From positions 30,521 to 94,520 of the forward strand of contig CAJXUN010000011.1 in the NCBI GenBank assembly GCA_913061475.1: a stretch of DNA of 64,000 nucleotides, in the 5' to 3' direction. This document shows, piece by piece, positions 9,672-20,390 of the stretch (its first letter is position 1; each line of letters starts with the position of its first letter). The position numbers were made by a program, and so were the translations under genes. This stretch comes from an uncultured Colwellia sp. Its GTDB lineage: Bacteria; Pseudomonadota; Gammaproteobacteria; Enterobacterales; Alteromonadaceae. The notes under the pieces were generated by a model. That model saw only the letters and a program-made list of their open reading frames with translations, searched no databases and was not told the origin of the DNA.

Positions 9672-11234
9672 CTACTTCGCGCTAGCAGCAACATCTGCTG
9701 GCTGGACTAAATCACCGGTATTGTTACCCCAAGCATTACGCTCGTATGTGACAACCGCAGCAATTTGCGTTTTAGTTAATTGGCCGCCAAAAGCTGCCAT
9801 CGCTGGATTTTTCTTACTGCCGTTTAATACCATATCGATATGAACCGCTACATCGCCCATAGCTATAGCACTGCCTTTAAGGGCAGGGAACACTGGCGCC
9901 ATACCAGCTCCACTGGCTTGATGACAAGCTGCACAAGCGGTCATGTAAACTTCTTCACCCATAGTCATTAATTCGTCTTGGCTATAAACCTTAGCTAAAT
10001 CTTCTGCCGGAATGATGTCTTCAATAACGTCAGCCACTTGCTCAGTAACATTTTCTACCGCTTCTTCAACGGTATCTAAGATACTTGTTTCTGTACTACC
10101 CGACACAGCTTTTACATCGGCGGCTTGCACAGCATCACCGGTATTGTTACCCCAAGCATTACGCTCGTAAGTTACAACCGCGGCAATTTCTTTTAAACTT
10201 AATTGCTTGCCATAACCTTGCATACCTGTACCGGCTTTACCGTTATAAACAATATCAATATGCTCGCTAGCTGGACCTGTTGTAGCAACCGCACTGCCTT
10301 TAAGGGCTGGAAATGCGGGTGGTAAACCTTGTCCACTGACTTGATGACACGCGGCACAATAGGCAGTGTAAGTAGTTTCACCTAATTGCATTAATTCTTC
10401 CATCGGCACAGAAGCATTTAACGATGCGGCTTCTGCAGCGGCGGCGTTAGCTTTTAGTTGCTTCTGCTCATCAAGCCAGATGGCGTAATCAGCTTCAGAT
10501 TTAACTTCGACAACTATCGGCATAAAGCCGTGGTCTTTACCACACAACTCAGCACATTGGCCGCGATAAACACCGGGTTCATCGACCTTAGTCCAAGCTT
10601 CGTTAATAAAACCTGGGTTGGCATCTTGTTTAACTGCAAATGCTGGCACCCACCAAGCGTGAATAACATCATCAGAGGTAATAACAAAACGTACTTTTTT
10701 GTTGGTTGGTATTACCAAAGGACGATCAACTTCTAGTAGGTAATGTTCACCTTTTTCTGCTGACGTACCATCTTGGTTTTCGTATTGTTCACGTGGAGTA
10801 GAAAGCACCGAATAAAACTCAAGATCTTGATCAAAGTACTTATAATGCCACTTCCACTGGGAACCAGTCACTTGAATCGTCAAATCCGCATCATCGTTAT
10901 TTTCCATATCGATAAGCGTAATAGTGGCAGGAACAGCCATAGCGATTAGAATAACGACAGGAATAGCCGTCCAGAGAATTTCAACTTTTGTGCTTTCATG
11001 GAAGGTTGCTGGTTTAACGCCTTTTGATTTACGGTGAAACACCATAGACCAAAACATAGCACCAAATACCACAATCCCAATGGCAGTACAGATATAGAGC
11101 ACCAACATATGTAAATCGTATACGTCTCTACTTACTTCTGTTACACCCTTGGTTAAGTTCAGCGACATATCTGCCCAAACTGAACTAGACAACAAGCCCC
11201 CTAGCAACAGCACACCTAGGTTACGTCTTTTCAC
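9672..11234 (-). CDS. Cytochrome c oxidase subunit II with two C-terminal cytochrome c domains
   Basis: CuA motif GQCAELCGKDHGFM plus two CAACH heme-c motifs in two similar domains (each ending AAVVTYERNAWGNNTGD). Confidence 0.95.
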   Translation of the reverse strand: MKRRNLGVLLLGGLLSSSVWADMSLNLTKGVTEVSRDVYDLHMLVLYICTAIGIVVFGAMFWSMVFHRKSKGVKPATFHESTKVEILWTAIPVVILIAMAVPATITLIDMENNDDADLTIQVTGSQWKWHYKYFDQDLEFYSVLSTPREQYENQDGTSAEKGEHYLLEVDRPLVIPTNKKVRFVITSDDVIHAWWVPAFAVKQDANPGFINEAWTKVDEPGVYRGQCAELCGKDHGFMPIVVEVKSEADYAIWLDEQKQLKANAAAAEAASLNASVPMEELMQLGETTYTAYCAACHQVSGQGLPPAFPALKGSAVATTGPASEHIDIVYNGKAGTGMQGYGKQLSLKEIAAVVTYERNAWGNNTGDAVQAADVKAVSGSTETSILDTVEEAVENVTEQVADVIEDIIPAEDLAKVYSQDELMTMGEEVYMTACAACHQASGAGMAPVFPALKGSAIAMGDVAVHIDMVLNGSKKNPAMAAFGGQLTKTQIAAVVTYERNAWGNNTGDLVQPADVAASAK

Positions 11235-11900
11235 TCGACATCTCCTTCACCCTTTAAAGGCCAAATAACACAGTTTATTTATCAAAAAAAACGATTATTT
11301 AGCGCATACATTTATTATTATTTAAGTGACGCATATTTAGACAACCGTCAATTGCGCCCTATTGTTATGTTTGTACGTTTTCTAGACTAGAATTACTTAA
11401 AACTTGATCAGGGTCAATTTAAAATTTCAAAAGAGCTATAAATAAAAGCTAATAAATACAATAGAGTAATAACCCTAAATACTGCTATAACACCATTTTT
11501 AAAAGGATTGCTTTAATGTTTACTTTTTGTTCAAGGGTGATAATTCATGTTGAATAATAAATAATTATCACAAAAAGTTATCGTATAAAAAACAATCTAT
11601 TGAGTGTATATCTTGGCGAGAATATGAATTATTCTAAACAAACAAACGCTAGGTACAAAATAACTAACAAAAGTAAGAAAATAGCAAATTTTAATCAGCA
11701 AGCATCTTGAGCTTTATTTTTGGCAAGTTCGCAGAATTATATGAAGTAAATTAGCTGGCATATATTATCAAACAAAAAATCTATAGTGTTTGATCGTTTT
11801 TGGGAGAGAAAAATGAAATAAGAAAATGACTGCAGATTGAAGTTTTTTTAACTAACCTGCAGCTCGATATCGTTTTATAGTAGACAAATTAATCGTTTAT

Positions 11901-12515
11901 TTACATCCAGTCAGCAGCGCGAATAACACCAACCGCTATACCTTCAACATTAAAATTTTGCGACGTTAAATCAACCTTAATTGGTGAAAAGTCTTCATTT
12001 TCAGCATGCAAATAAACTATATTGCCCTCACGCTTAAAACGCTTAACGGTAACATCATCTTCAACACGGGCGACAATTACTTGGCCATTTTTCACATCAG
12101 TAGTTTGATGTACAGCCAACAAATCGCCATCTAAAATACCGATATCTTTCATACTTTCGCCATTAACACGTAGCAAATAATCAGCGGCAGGACGAAATAA
12201 ACTGCCGTCTATTTTATAGTGCTGCTCTACATGCTCTTGGGCTAAAATAGGTTCGCCAGCGGCAACACGACCTATCAACGGCAAACCATCTTCTTCGATA
12301 AATTCTTCCGCAAGACGAATGCCACGAGATGTGCCTGGCAGCATTTCGATATAGCCTTTTTTGGCTAACGCTTTTAAATGCTCTTCAGCGGCATTAGCCG
12401 ATTTAAAGCCGAAAAAATTAGCTATTTCTGCACGTGTTGGCGGCATACCCGTATCAGAAATCTTTTCTCTGATCAGATCAAAAATCTGTTGTTGCCTTGG
12501 TGTTAAAGGGCGCAT
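11901..12515 (-). CDS. lexA: LexA repressor
   Basis: [19 protein letters not shown]..., AAGEP cleavage region, S24 peptidase SMKDIGI. Confidence 0.97.
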   Translation of the reverse strand: MRPLTPRQQQIFDLIREKISDTGMPPTRAEIANFFGFKSANAAEEHLKALAKKGYIEMLPGTSRGIRLAEEFIEEDGLPLIGRVAAGEPILAQEHVEQHYKIDGSLFRPAADYLLRVNGESMKDIGILDGDLLAVHQTTDVKNGQVIVARVEDDVTVKRFKREGNIVYLHAENEDFSPIKVDLTSQNFNVEGIAVGVIRAADWM

Positions 12516-12545
12516 AGTTATTCCTTAATCGACTTACAAGCAAGC

Positions 12546-12561
12546 CTGTATTTTTAAACAG
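12546..12561. promoter_or_regulatory. LexA (SOS) box 1
   Basis: CTGTATTTTTAAACAG = CTGT-N8-ACAG, upstream of lexA. Confidence 0.88.
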
Positions 12562-12566
12562 TATTA

Positions 12567-12582
12567 CTGTCATTGTATACAG
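12567..12582. promoter_or_regulatory. LexA (SOS) box 2
   Basis: CTGTCATTGTATACAG = CTGT-N8-ACAG, 21 bp centre to centre from box 1. Confidence 0.88.
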
Positions 12583-12733
12583 GCTGTAAATAAAGGCAAG
12601 GACTTATTGTCCCGCGACAAAGCGGGTTAAGCGAAACGGGGATTAATTCCCCGTGATCACCATGAGTAGCTCACAAGGTAGGAGAGCCCATCCAAATACA
12701 ATTTGCTGACGGGCTAGGTCATCAAATTGATGA

Positions 12734-14575
12734 TTATATTTTAAAAATACTTGCCTCTTCGTGTAGCTTACTAGCAAGAGTCGCTACATCATCACTAGCA
12801 CGAGAGTTCTCTTGTGAGTCATTAGCAACTTGCTCGCCGATATCTCTTATTCGGATAATATTTTCATCAACTTCTTTGACAACAATCGATTGCTGCTCGA
12901 CCGCTGTTGCAACAAGCACGGTCATTTCAGCAATAGCATTAACGTCGGTGATAATCTCATTAAGCACTTCTTCGGTCTCTTGCGCTTGGTTAACACTATT
13001 TAACCCTTGCTCTTTACAAATCCCCACAGTAGTAACAATTTCCGACGTGGTTACTTGTAGTTCGTTGATAATTGTCGTGATTTCAGCGGTAGAATCTTGT
13101 GTGCGAATAGCTAGTGTTCTTACTTCATCAGCAACCACGGCAAAACCTCGCCCTTGCTCTCCAGCTCTTGCCGCTTCGATTGCAGCATTAAGTGCCAGTA
13201 AATTAGTTTGATCGGCTATGCCTTTAATGACTTCCAGCACTGATGTAATGCCGTTACTTTTTGCTTGCAACTGCACAATTTCTTCACCTGCAGTATTCAG
13301 CTGTGCAGATAATTCATTAATATTTACCACGGTACTGTCAAGTTTTTCTTTGCCTTCTAGTGCCTTAACTGATGCTCCATCCGTTTTATCTTTGGTTTGG
13401 CGTGCATTGTTAGCGATCTCGCCAGCCACGATGCCCATTTCCGTCACTGCGGTTGCCACCATGTCACTTTCATGTGATTGGTTAACAATCCCTTCCGTAG
13501 TTTTTGCGACACTTTTCGAAACCACGGATGACGAAGCACTTAATGCGTCAACCGTTTTGTTAATACTTTTAATTAAGGTTTGAAAATGTGCCATGAAAAT
13601 ATTGAATTCTTTTGAAATAGTACCGATTTCGTCATGGCGTTCTTCAATGCGCTGAGTCAGATCATTGCCTTTTCTTATTTCGGAAATGCGCTTTGAGAAA
13701 TTAGTCAATGGCGAGATAATTTGCTGTGCAACAATAATAACCACCACAGCAATCAGCAATGATACGATTAGCGTCACAATTAGATGTTGTGTGTGGCTTT
13801 GCTCAATGCCTTCGCTAATATATTGATTCAAAATAACAATTTCTTTATTTAGTTCGCTTTCTGCACCTTTTACAGTTTTGCGCATATTGCCACGAATTCC
13901 TGATTTTTCATCCAAACCAATTTTCTTAGACATGGCAAAAAATTGCTCAAATTCACTTACATAAGTTGATAGCAGTTGTTCAGCATTCGCATCAGACAAA
14001 CGCATTTTTAGTTTATTTGAAGTTTCAAGCAGGCGTCCGAGATATTTTTCATCGCTACGTAAAATAAAGTCTTTCTCATGCCTTCTTAGCGTCAATAAAT
14101 AGGTATGTGACTCAAAGTCATTCGCAGCTTCAATATTGGTTTCTAATGCATGGGTGGCATCTCTAAGCTTGCCATAAAAGCCTGAGCTTTTATCTAGGCC
14201 TTGTGCTATTGAGGCAGTGATTAACTGCTCAAATGTTTGCTGATATGTTTGTAAGCTATTTTTAATAGTCGTTAATTTAGTTTCTGTAATGTCAGTCGAA
14301 ATTAACCGTTGTTCCAAGCCACTAATTAGCTGTAATGCTTGTTTAAACGTATCATTAAATGTTTTTTGATATTTTACATCTTTGCGCAGTAAAAAATCTT
14401 TTTCATTACGACGTAATTGCAACATGGCAATTTGTAAATCTTTCAATTCTGATTTGATTTCAACTAAATTTGTCACTTTATCTTGATTTGCAGTGTTTTC
14501 CATATACAAACCAAAGAGACCTAATATAACCAAGGACACTATGACGTAAAGCTTTTGCTTAATAGTAAATTTCAT
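12734..14575 (-). CDS. Methyl-accepting chemotaxis protein with helical bimodular-type sensor region
   Basis: Hairpin motif [41 protein letters not shown]; two LRRxEKDFxLR repeats in the periplasmic region. Confidence 0.93.
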   Translation of the reverse strand: MKFTIKQKLYVIVSLVILGLFGLYMENTANQDKVTNLVEIKSELKDLQIAMLQLRRNEKDFLLRKDVKYQKTFNDTFKQALQLISGLEQRLISTDITETKLTTIKNSLQTYQQTFEQLITASIAQGLDKSSGFYGKLRDATHALETNIEAANDFESHTYLLTLRRHEKDFILRSDEKYLGRLLETSNKLKMRLSDANAEQLLSTYVSEFEQFFAMSKKIGLDEKSGIRGNMRKTVKGAESELNKEIVILNQYISEGIEQSHTQHLIVTLIVSLLIAVVVIIVAQQIISPLTNFSKRISEIRKGNDLTQRIEERHDEIGTISKEFNIFMAHFQTLIKSINKTVDALSASSSVVSKSVAKTTEGIVNQSHESDMVATAVTEMGIVAGEIANNARQTKDKTDGASVKALEGKEKLDSTVVNINELSAQLNTAGEEIVQLQAKSNGITSVLEVIKGIADQTNLLALNAAIEAARAGEQGRGFAVVADEVRTLAIRTQDSTAEITTIINELQVTTSEIVTTVGICKEQGLNSVNQAQETEEVLNEIITDVNAIAEMTVLVATAVEQQSIVVKEVDENIIRIRDIGEQVANDSQENSRASDDVATLASKLHEEASIFKI

Positions 14576-14787
14576 ATAACATCTCAACAACGTAAAAGAA
14601 TGGAAGTAATTGACAACAGTATAAAATCTATTTGCTCACTCCGCTATATTTCGATTAGCCCTCTTTAACACCAAAACAACAACATCTTTATTAACAACGA
14701 CTTATATTAAACTTAATTTACACACTAGCTAAACATAAAAGAGCAAGTTAATATCAATTAAATATTAAATATCAATAGATATTAACT

Positions 14788-15687
14788 ATGATAAAACTTC
14801 GCGATTTGGAATATTTGACGGCTATCGCCGAATACAAACATTTTGGCCGCGCCGCCGATGCTTGCTTTGTAAGTCAACCAACGCTAAGTGGCCAAATCCA
14901 AAAGTTAGAGCAACGATTAAAGTTAACCTTAATTGAGCGACAACCGCGTAATGTCATGTTAACGCCAGCAGGTGAAAAGTTAGTACAGCAAGCAAGGCAA
15001 GTACTCAACGCTGCGAGAAACTTTGAAGAGGCTGCTAAGTCATTACTTGACCCACTTTCCGGTGATTTGCATATTGGCTTAATACCGACATTAGCCCCTT
15101 ATGCGCTGCCGCATATTATGCCGTCACTAAACAGCAAGCTTGCAAAAATAAATTTCTATTTGCATGAAAATAAGACCCAAGATTTATTGGACCAACTCAC
15201 AACAGGCAAGCTCGATATTTTAATTTTACCTTGGCTACCAGACATGACTGGTTTTGAGCGTTATGATTTATTTAATGAGCCGCTTGTTATGGCAACATCC
15301 CCTTCACATGTACTCGCTAATAAATCACAAGTAACTTTTGATGATTTGCATAATCAAAAAATACTCACATTGGAAGATGGCCATTGTTTAAGAGATCAGG
15401 CAATGGGTTATTGTTTTAGCGCCGGTGCAGAGGAAGATCATAGTTTCCGCGCTACCAGTCTTGAAACGCTTCGCTATATGGTGGCAAGTAATATGGGTAT
15501 TACGTTGTTACCACAATTAGCCACCTTGAATTATGCCCCGCAACAGCATATCCACTACATTCCCTTTGCAAACCCAAAACCAATGCGTGAAATAGTATTA
15601 CTTTGTCGAACGGGCTACGCTCGAATGGAAAGTGTCAGGGCTGTGGTCAATGAAGTGCGCCAAGCGGTAAAAGGTTTGTTTGATTAA
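14788..15687 (+). CDS. oxyR: Hydrogen peroxide-inducible LysR regulator OxyR
   Basis: MIKLRDLEYLTAIAEYKHFGRAADACFVSQPTLSGQIQKLE, GHCLRDQAMGYC with both redox-cysteine positions; next to ahpCF. Confidence 0.92.
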   Translation: MIKLRDLEYLTAIAEYKHFGRAADACFVSQPTLSGQIQKLEQRLKLTLIERQPRNVMLTPAGEKLVQQARQVLNAARNFEEAAKSLLDPLSGDLHIGLIPTLAPYALPHIMPSLNSKLAKINFYLHENKTQDLLDQLTTGKLDILILPWLPDMTGFERYDLFNEPLVMATSPSHVLANKSQVTFDDLHNQKILTLEDGHCLRDQAMGYCFSAGAEEDHSFRATSLETLRYMVASNMGITLLPQLATLNYAPQQHIHYIPFANPKPMREIVLLCRTGYARMESVRAVVNEVRQAVKGLFD

Positions 15688-15695
15688 TCTCAATA

Positions 15696-15873
15696 TATAC
15701 CCAAGCCACTTGAAGATGCAGAATTCATTGAGTCGAGAAAGTGCTAGCACCAAGGCATTGATTGAAGAGAGTGATTGTTCCATTTTCGAAATCAATAACG
15801 CCACAGATGACCATTTATCGCCTTGCCCGAAGGGAGCTAAGCTAGAAAACCAGCTCCGTGTGGTTTGGGTATA
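15696..15873. mobile_element. MITE-like non-autonomous element with ~14-bp terminal inverted repeats
   Basis: Left end TATACCCAAGCCAC, right end (revcomp) TATACCCAAACCAC (13/14); about 178 bp; no convincing ORF. Confidence 0.6.
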
Positions 15874-15889
15874 CAATCTTTAATAACGA

Positions 15890-15920
15890 AAAAAGCGTTA
15901 CCGTTCAGTACGGTAACGCT
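15890..15920 (-). terminator. Rho-independent terminator of ahpF
   Basis: AGCGTTACCGT tcagt ACGGTAACGCT; on the minus strand followed by TTTTTTCG. Confidence 0.8.
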
Positions 15921-15943
15921 GCAAATAATTTTTACTCTCTAGA

Positions 15944-17545
15944 CTATGCAGCTACTTGCTTATTACCGCTGATATTTTCCATTGGATTAGGAGTTCTAAT
16001 CAAATAATCAAACGCCCCTAAAGCCGCCGTTGCACCACTACCCATCGCAATAATGATCTGCTTATAAGGTGTATTAGTTACATCGCCTGCCGCATAAACA
16101 CCAGCGATATTAGTTTCACCTTTTTGATTAACGATCACCTCACCGCGCTCGGTCAAATCAATCGTATCTTGTAAAAATTGTGAATTAGGTACTAAGCCAA
16201 TTTGGACAAATATGCCGGCAAGTTCGATAGTTTCTTGCGTGTTTGTCGCACGATTAAGGTAATTAAGCCCAGTAACATGCTTGCCATTACCTAATACTTC
16301 TGTGGTTTGCGCATTAACAATAATCTCGACATTAGGTAACGAACGCGCTTTATTTTGTAATACAGCATCAGCACGTAATACGGTATCAAATTCCAAGACG
16401 GTAACATGCTCTACTAACCCTGCAAGGTCAATGGCAGCTTCAATACCGGAATTACCACCACCAATAACGGCAACTGATTTTCCTTTAAATAAAGGACCGT
16501 CACAATGTGGGCAATAAGCAACACCTTTGCCGCGGTATTCTTGTTCACCTGTAACGTTCATTTCTCTCCATCTTGCACCGGTTGCAATAACGGTTGAACG
16601 GGTTTGCAAGGTGGCACCATTTTCTAATTCAACGGTAATTAAGCCACCTTCAACATCACTTTCAATAATATTTTTGACCCGTTGATTATTCATAATATCA
16701 ACATCATAGTCATTAACATGGTTTTCTAAACTCGCTACAAGTTTGGGACCTTCGGTAGCACTGACGGAAATAAAGTTTTCAATCGCCATCGTATCTTGCA
16801 CTTGACCACCAAAGCGGTCAGCAACGATACCGGTGCGTATGCCTTTACGGGCACTATATATTGCTGATGCCGCGCCCGCTGGGCCGCCACCAATCACTAA
16901 TAAATCAAAAGCTTCTTTGTTGTCTATTGCTTTTGCTTGTCTCGCGCCAGCATTTGTATCTACTTTATTTAAGATCTCAGTGACGGTCATTCTGCCCTGC
17001 GCAAAAGCTTTGCCGTTTAAGTACACCGCAGGCACAGAAAGAATATCGCGCTGATAGACTTCTTCTTGAAATAGGGAACCATCAACCATCACATGTTTAA
17101 TTTGTGGGTTAATCGCCGCCATCATATTAAGCGCTTGCACAACGTCTGGACAATTTTGGCAACTTAACGAAATATAAGTTTCAAAGCTATACTCACCTTC
17201 AAGTGCAGCTACTTGTTCGATAACTGCTTTATCAAGCTTAATTGGGTGTCCGCCACTATGTAATAGGGCTAACACTAATGAGGTAAATTCATGCCCCATC
17301 GGTACACCAGCAAAGCGCATTTCGCCGCCGGTTTTTACCGATTTGACTAACATTGATGGCACACGTTCATTGCTAGCATCTGCTGCAACAACCGTTACTA
17401 ATGCTGACATTTCAGCAATTTCTGTCACCAAGGTCGCTAATTCTTTTGATTTTAAGTCTTCGCCTAAAAATACTGACAATTCAACAGCCGAGGTTAAATT
17501 TTGTAAATAGGTCTTTAGTTGTTGCTTTAAGTTCGTATCTAACAT
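15944..17545 (-). CDS. ahpF: Alkyl hydroperoxide reductase subunit F
   Basis: N-terminal thioredoxin-like fold plus [21 protein letters not shown] and CPHCDGP redox motif. Confidence 0.95.
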   Translation of the reverse strand: MLDTNLKQQLKTYLQNLTSAVELSVFLGEDLKSKELATLVTEIAEMSALVTVVAADASNERVPSMLVKSVKTGGEMRFAGVPMGHEFTSLVLALLHSGGHPIKLDKAVIEQVAALEGEYSFETYISLSCQNCPDVVQALNMMAAINPQIKHVMVDGSLFQEEVYQRDILSVPAVYLNGKAFAQGRMTVTEILNKVDTNAGARQAKAIDNKEAFDLLVIGGGPAGAASAIYSARKGIRTGIVADRFGGQVQDTMAIENFISVSATEGPKLVASLENHVNDYDVDIMNNQRVKNIIESDVEGGLITVELENGATLQTRSTVIATGARWREMNVTGEQEYRGKGVAYCPHCDGPLFKGKSVAVIGGGNSGIEAAIDLAGLVEHVTVLEFDTVLRADAVLQNKARSLPNVEIIVNAQTTEVLGNGKHVTGLNYLNRATNTQETIELAGIFVQIGLVPNSQFLQDTIDLTERGEVIVNQKGETNIAGVYAAGDVTNTPYKQIIIAMGSGATAALGAFDYLIRTPNPMENISGNKQVAA

Positions 17546-17644
17546 GGTTTATTCCTTCGAGAATACTGATGAATATGATTTTTATTTATTTTTTGGAACA
17601 TACCGCGATACTTTCAGTCATACCGCGGTGATGTTAGCTGCAGT

Positions 17645-18214
17645 TTAGATTTTGCCAACTAAGTCTAATGATGGTGTTAACGTTTCTGCACCTGGCTGCC
17701 ATGCTGCTGGACATACTTCACCGTCATGGTCAGCTACATATTGTGCGGCTTGAATTTTACGCACTAATTCTTTCGCTGAACGGCCTATACCTAGGTCATG
17801 TATTTCGGCAATTTTAACTTCGCCTTCAGGGTTAACAACAAACGTACCACGAAGTGCTAAACCATCTTCTTCAATCATGACGCCAAAATTACGGGTAATT
17901 TTACCTGTTGGGTCACCAATCATTGGGTAAGTAATTTTACCAATAGTGTCTGAACTACCGTGCCATGCTTTATGGGTAAAGTGTGTGTCAGTTGATACTG
18001 AGTAAACTTCAACACCCATTGCTTGTAGTTGCGCATAATGGTCAGCCATGTCGCCTAATTCAGTCGGACATACAAAGGTGAAGTCAGCTGGGTAGAAGAA
18101 AAATACTGCCCATTTACCTGCAACATCTGCTTCTGATACTTCAATGAATTCGCCGTTGCTAAATGCTGTTGCGTTGAAAGGTTGAATCGTTGAATTGATA
18201 ATTGAGTTATACAT
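17645..18214 (-). CDS. ahpC: Alkyl hydroperoxide reductase subunit C (peroxiredoxin)
   Basis: [22 protein letters not shown] and [23 protein letters not shown] before the ATG at 18214. Confidence 0.96.
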   Translation of the reverse strand: MYNSIINSTIQPFNATAFSNGEFIEVSEADVAGKWAVFFFYPADFTFVCPTELGDMADHYAQLQAMGVEVYSVSTDTHFTHKAWHGSSDTIGKITYPMIGDPTGKITRNFGVMIEEDGLALRGTFVVNPEGEVKIAEIHDLGIGRSAKELVRKIQAAQYVADHDGEVCPAAWQPGAETLTPSLDLVGKI

Positions 18215-18294
18215 GTTTATCTCCAATTGTTTTTTAAAAATGTGGGTACTTGTTAAGTTGGGATAATAATACGTCGAACTTTAAAATAGGGACA

Positions 18295-18331
18295 ATCGTT
18301 TGAATTTATCATTGCAATAGATAAAAACTAT
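18295..18331. promoter_or_regulatory. Predicted OxyR operator upstream of ahpCF
   Basis: ATCG-N7-TTAT-N7-ATAG-N7-CTAT, 14/16 to ATAG-N7-CTAT-N7-ATAG-N7-CTAT. Confidence 0.75.
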
Positions 18332-18538
18332 TATTAACAAAAGCAGACTGGTTAATACTAAGAAACCAATGTTAATGTTAGTTAATAAATAATGGCTAGA
18401 ACTACGCTGTGCTATAACTTTATTTTATAGCTTGCTAAAGTTTTAATACTGTTCAAAAAATAATGTTCATTAGAAGATAGTTTCATCACTAAATATTATA
18501 TTTTAAGTTATACCAAACGAATTAATGGGATGAACGTT

Positions 18539-18718
18539 ATGAATATTTCACATATAGAAAGCAACGAGCAGCAAAGCGATGATGAACATAGCTATATAGC
18601 AGCTGCATATGCGGCTAGAGACAATAAAGCTAAGATCGAGATAAGCGAACCACTATTAGAAAAAGTATTAGCAGTGCTCGATGACAGTACGCCCAATTAT
18701 GTATTGGGCTATAACTAA
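18539..18718 (+). CDS. Small hypothetical protein (59 aa)
   Basis: MNISHIESNEQQSDDEHSYIAAAYAARDNKAKIEISEPLLEKVLAVLDDSTPNYVLGYN; single ORF, no family recognised. Confidence 0.4.
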   Translation: MNISHIESNEQQSDDEHSYIAAAYAARDNKAKIEISEPLLEKVLAVLDDSTPNYVLGYN

Positions 18719-18778
18719 TTGAATGGATAGAAACTGAATTTAGAATAAGTTATGTACCTTGATGCTTGCCGAAAAAAA

Positions 18779-20383
18779 TTAATGTACAAACTTACCAGCA
18801 AGCTTTTCCTCAAAGTTACCATTTTTGATAACTTGTTGGCCATTAAGCCATACTTGTTCAACACCAGATGAATATTTATTCCAGTGAGAAAAGTCAGCAT
18901 TGGCGGAAAACTCCTTGGCATCAAAGACAATAATATCAGCTATGTAGCCTAGCTTAAGTTGACCGCGATCTTCAAAACCTAAAATTTCTGCGGTTCTACC
19001 GGAACTTTGCTTAATAAACTCACCAAGGGTAAGTAAGGATCGTTCACGAACATATTGCTGGTATTTTTGCGGAAAGCTAGCATATTTACGGGGGTGGCCA
19101 TTAGTGCCATCAGATGAAGTAACCACCCAAGGTTGCACCATAAAGTTTTCTACATCAGCATCAGACATATTAAATGATGCTACACGGACCTCTCCTTCTT
19201 GTACTAACTGTATTGCTGCAGTGACGGGATCTATTGCTCTTTTTTCTGCTACTTGCGCTAACGTTAAACCAACCAACTCACGGTCTTGAAAAGCAGTGAT
19301 CAGCAATGAGGTTGGCCCGCCACGACGACGAATGTTCTCTTTAATTTCATCGATAAGTTTTTCTGCCAAACTGACATCGTTGAGGCGTTGGTGAAATGCC
19401 TGCGTTGAATCAGCCATTACCCACTTGGGCATAACAGCACTATGTAACTTAGTACCTGAAGCAAGCCAAGGATATTGATCAGCTGAAATACTAATGCCCT
19501 TTGCTTTTGCCTGCTCTATTTTTTCAATGGCAAGGTTGCTTTGTCCCCATACGTCAACCCCTAACGCTTTAATATGGGCCAGATGTAAATGAATATTGGC
19601 TGTGTCGGCTATGTTAATGGCTTCTTCTAAGGCGGCGATAAAGCCAATATTAAATGTACTTTCATCACGTAAGTGTGTGTCATAAATACCCTGGTATTGG
19701 CTCGCCACTTTTGCCAAAGTCACCACTTCTTCGGTATTAGCAAAACTCCCGGGCACATAATACAATCCAGTTGACAAACCTAACGCACCAGCTTCCATAC
19801 CCTTAACAAGCAACTGTGACATATCAGCTAATTCTTCAGCATTGGCAAAGCGTTGCGCCCGCCCCATAACTTGTTCTCGTACACTGCCATGACCAATCAA
19901 TAAAGCCACATTAGTACCGATTCCATTAGCTTCAAGTTCAGCTGCCGTTTTCGCAATATCAACGGGGCCTTCACCGTCGTTACCATTAACAACAGTCGTA
20001 ACCCCTTGTGTAAGGTAATTTAAGTTATGGTTTTTATCTTTGCTGTAAAGTTCTTCTAGTGTATGAGTATGAGGGTCGATAAAGCCTGGGCTAACAACTT
20101 TACCACCAACATCAATGGTCGTTGTCGCTTTAACTGCATGCTTACCTGTTGGATATAGGCCACAAATCTCAATACCACATATCGCAATGTCTAACGCTTG
20201 TGGCTTAGTTTCAACACCATCGTAAACGTTGCCGTTAATAATTAAGGTGTCAACCACTACCAGCTTAGTATCACTTACCGATTCATTATTGGTGGGCTTA
20301 TTTTCGGAGCAAGCTGAAAGTATTATTACACCACTGACGAATACGGCTATCGAGAAAATTCGCTTTAATCTTTTACTAGGCAT
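18779..20383 (-). CDS. N-acyl-D-amino-acid deacylase family amidohydrolase (lipoprotein)
   Basis: Lipobox ILSACSENK, PGFIDPHTHTLEELY, AHIKALGVDVWG, ISADQYPW, VTSSDGTNGHPRKYASFP typical of D-aminoacylases. Confidence 0.85.
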   Translation of the reverse strand: MPSKRLKRIFSIAVFVSGVIILSACSENKPTNNESVSDTKLVVVDTLIINGNVYDGVETKPQALDIAICGIEICGLYPTGKHAVKATTTIDVGGKVVSPGFIDPHTHTLEELYSKDKNHNLNYLTQGVTTVVNGNDGEGPVDIAKTAAELEANGIGTNVALLIGHGSVREQVMGRAQRFANAEELADMSQLLVKGMEAGALGLSTGLYYVPGSFANTEEVVTLAKVASQYQGIYDTHLRDESTFNIGFIAALEEAINIADTANIHLHLAHIKALGVDVWGQSNLAIEKIEQAKAKGISISADQYPWLASGTKLHSAVMPKWVMADSTQAFHQRLNDVSLAEKLIDEIKENIRRRGGPTSLLITAFQDRELVGLTLAQVAEKRAIDPVTAAIQLVQEGEVRVASFNMSDADVENFMVQPWVVTSSDGTNGHPRKYASFPQKYQQYVRERSLLTLGEFIKQSSGRTAEILGFEDRGQLKLGYIADIIVFDAKEFSANADFSHWNKYSSGVEQVWLNGQQVIKNGNFEEKLAGKFVH

Positions 20384-20390
20384 GAATAAC

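Noticed and set aside
10085-10736. ORFs 10085..10270, 10199..10381, 10458..10736
   Set aside because: Inside coxB; composition is shadow coding.
11235-11900. Hidden gene in the 666-bp gap upstream of coxB
   Set aside because: AT-rich, no ORF of note in either strand; two CTGCAG sites near 11830-11863 may form a weak lexA terminator but evidence is thin.
12876-13583. Antisense ORFs 12876..13211 and 13218..13583 on the plus strand
   Set aside because: Fully inside the MCP gene on the other strand; low-complexity Ser/Thr/Val composition typical of antisense translation.
15598-15883. ORFs 15598..15876 (-) and 15680..15883 (+)
   Set aside because: They cover the MITE-like element and the oxyR 3' end; no coding signature.
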